Of a stretch of 6,258 nt of DNA, positions 5,748 to 6,258 are shown piece by piece (within the stretch, counting starts at the first letter, position 1; each line of letters begins with the position of its first letter). The notes beneath the pieces were generated by a model. That model did not search any database, had not been told where the DNA came from, and was given only the letters and a program-made list of their open reading frames with translations. The stretch comes from Candidatus Thorarchaeota archaeon (GTDB taxonomy: Archaea; Asgardarchaeota; Thorarchaeia; Thorarchaeales; Thorarchaeaceae): assembly GCA_016840965.1 (NCBI GenBank), contig JAEORI010000245.1, positions 1 through 6,258 on the forward strand. Direction: 5' to 3'. The translations under genes were made by a program, and so were the position numbers.

Positions 5748-6258
5748 CTCTGGATGACCTCCTGAACAAGTGTCGCTAGCTCTACACCTGTAAGTGGTAC
5801 TCGATTAAGGTTGTGTCCGCTCGCCTTCAATCTCTTATAGAGCTGCGTTGCTTTAGGAATTCCTACACCTATCTCCTGACAAAGGTCTAAAGTCAGTACG
5901 TTTCTTGGATGACCATCAGCTACTATACAACCCTGATCCATCAATATAATTCGAGAAGCGTCCTTCGAAACCAAGTCCAGTCTATGTTCAACAAGTACAA
6001 CGGTCATATCGCGTTTGTTTAAGTCAGAAATCAGATTAAGAATAGATTCAGCGCTCTGAGGGTCAAGATTTGAAGTAGGCTCATCAGCAACAAGTATCTT
6101 TGGTTTAAGAGCAAGGGTTGCTGCCATCGCGACTCTTTGTTGTTCGCCTCCGGACATCTCGTGGGGGTGTTTTTCACGAAGATGCTCAAGATCAAACATA
6201 TCAATGAGTTCCTCAACTCGCTTACGAATCTCATCCGGCTCGACACCTAAATTCTCTG
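5744..6258 (-). CDS. ecfA: ECF transporter ATP-binding subunit (EcfA family), partial, 5' end outside window
   Basis: The second ATPase of the same ECF module, transcribed first. The frame is open to the window edge, and the 170 residues visible correspond to the C-terminal part. Seen (numbered from the first complete codon): ENLGVEPDEIRKRVEELI (1-18), the helical-domain segment usually found just after the Q-loop; signature MSGGE (34-38); Walker B ILVADEP (54-60); D-loop SNLD (62-65); and switch His91 in VLVEHR. A C-terminal extension runs from about 115 to 170. Walker A and the Q-loop should lie beyond 6258. The Met codon at 6199 is internal and not the start, because conserved sequence continues upstream in frame. 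It overlaps the next ATPase by four bases (ATGA). Differences from its neighbour (MSGGE, EH-R switch) suggest distinct paralogues rather than a recent duplication. A substrate-specific S component could lie upstream, out of view. Confidence 0.93.
   Translation of the reverse strand, partial: ENLGVEPDEIRKRVEELIDMFDLEHLREKHPHEMSGGEQQRVAMAATLALKPKILVADEPTSNLDPQSAESILNLISDLNKRDMTVVLVEHRLDLVSKDASRIILMDQGCIVADGHPRNVLTLDLCQEIGVGIPKATQLYKRLKASGHNLNRVPLTGVELATLVQEVIQR
5757..5763 (-). promoter_or_regulatory. Ribosome-binding site of the complete EcfA gene
   Basis: AGGAGGT on the minus strand, inside the 3' end of the upstream ATPase gene, lies 9 nt before the ATG at 5747. With the ATGA overlap it indicates coupled but efficient re-initiation. 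Confidence 0.65.

Noticed and set aside
5744..6199. A short ABC ATPase starting at the Met codon at 6199, i.e. a truncated or broken gene
   Set aside because: The frame stays open to the window edge, and the upstream codons read as conserved EcfA sequence (ENLGVEPDEI...), so it is merely cut by the window.
1..6258. tRNA/rRNA genes, CRISPR repeats, transposase genes or terminal inverted repeats
   Set aside because: None could be recognised on either strand; almost all sequence is accounted for by coding regions and short intergenic gaps.

Overview
The window looks like chromosomal DNA from an archaeon of moderate GC content. The evidence is ribosome-binding sites that pair with the ...ATCACCTCCT 16S tail (GAGGT, AGGTG, GGTGA, AGGAGGT), frequent TTG/GTG starts, a small archaeal-style winged-helix regulator, and a class II photolyase that aligns closely with the Methanosarcina enzyme. 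An Asgard lineage such as Thorarchaeia would fit, but that is only an impression and cannot be proven from this sequence.

Left part (1-2101): a plus-strand gene for a two- or three-part protein with an N-terminal 4Fe-4S motif ends one base from the end of a convergent minus-strand gene for a 100-residue winged-helix regulator. A 199-bp divergent intergenic region separates that regulator from a plus-strand VOC (glyoxalase-fold) protein.

Right part (2102-6258): every gene is on the minus strand, so transcription runs from right to left. It enters the window inside an ECF-transporter ATPase (5' end beyond the window). A second ECF ATPase follows with a 4-base ATGA overlap, then the EcfT membrane subunit 1 base later, forming a tight energizing module. 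After a 46-bp gap with an oligo-T tract comes a class II CPD photolyase, and after another 86 bp a 190-residue uncharacterised helical protein. No substrate-binding S component is visible, so the vitamin or metal imported cannot be told.

How they work together: the three ECF genes almost certainly form one complex. The photolyase is an independent DNA-repair enzyme and may be partly co-transcribed with it. The Fe-S protein, the regulator, the VOC protein and the 190-residue protein have no demonstrable shared pathway. No RNA gene, CRISPR array, insertion sequence or long repeat was seen. I found no convincing new multi-gene system; the least explained item is the Fe-S protein at the left end.
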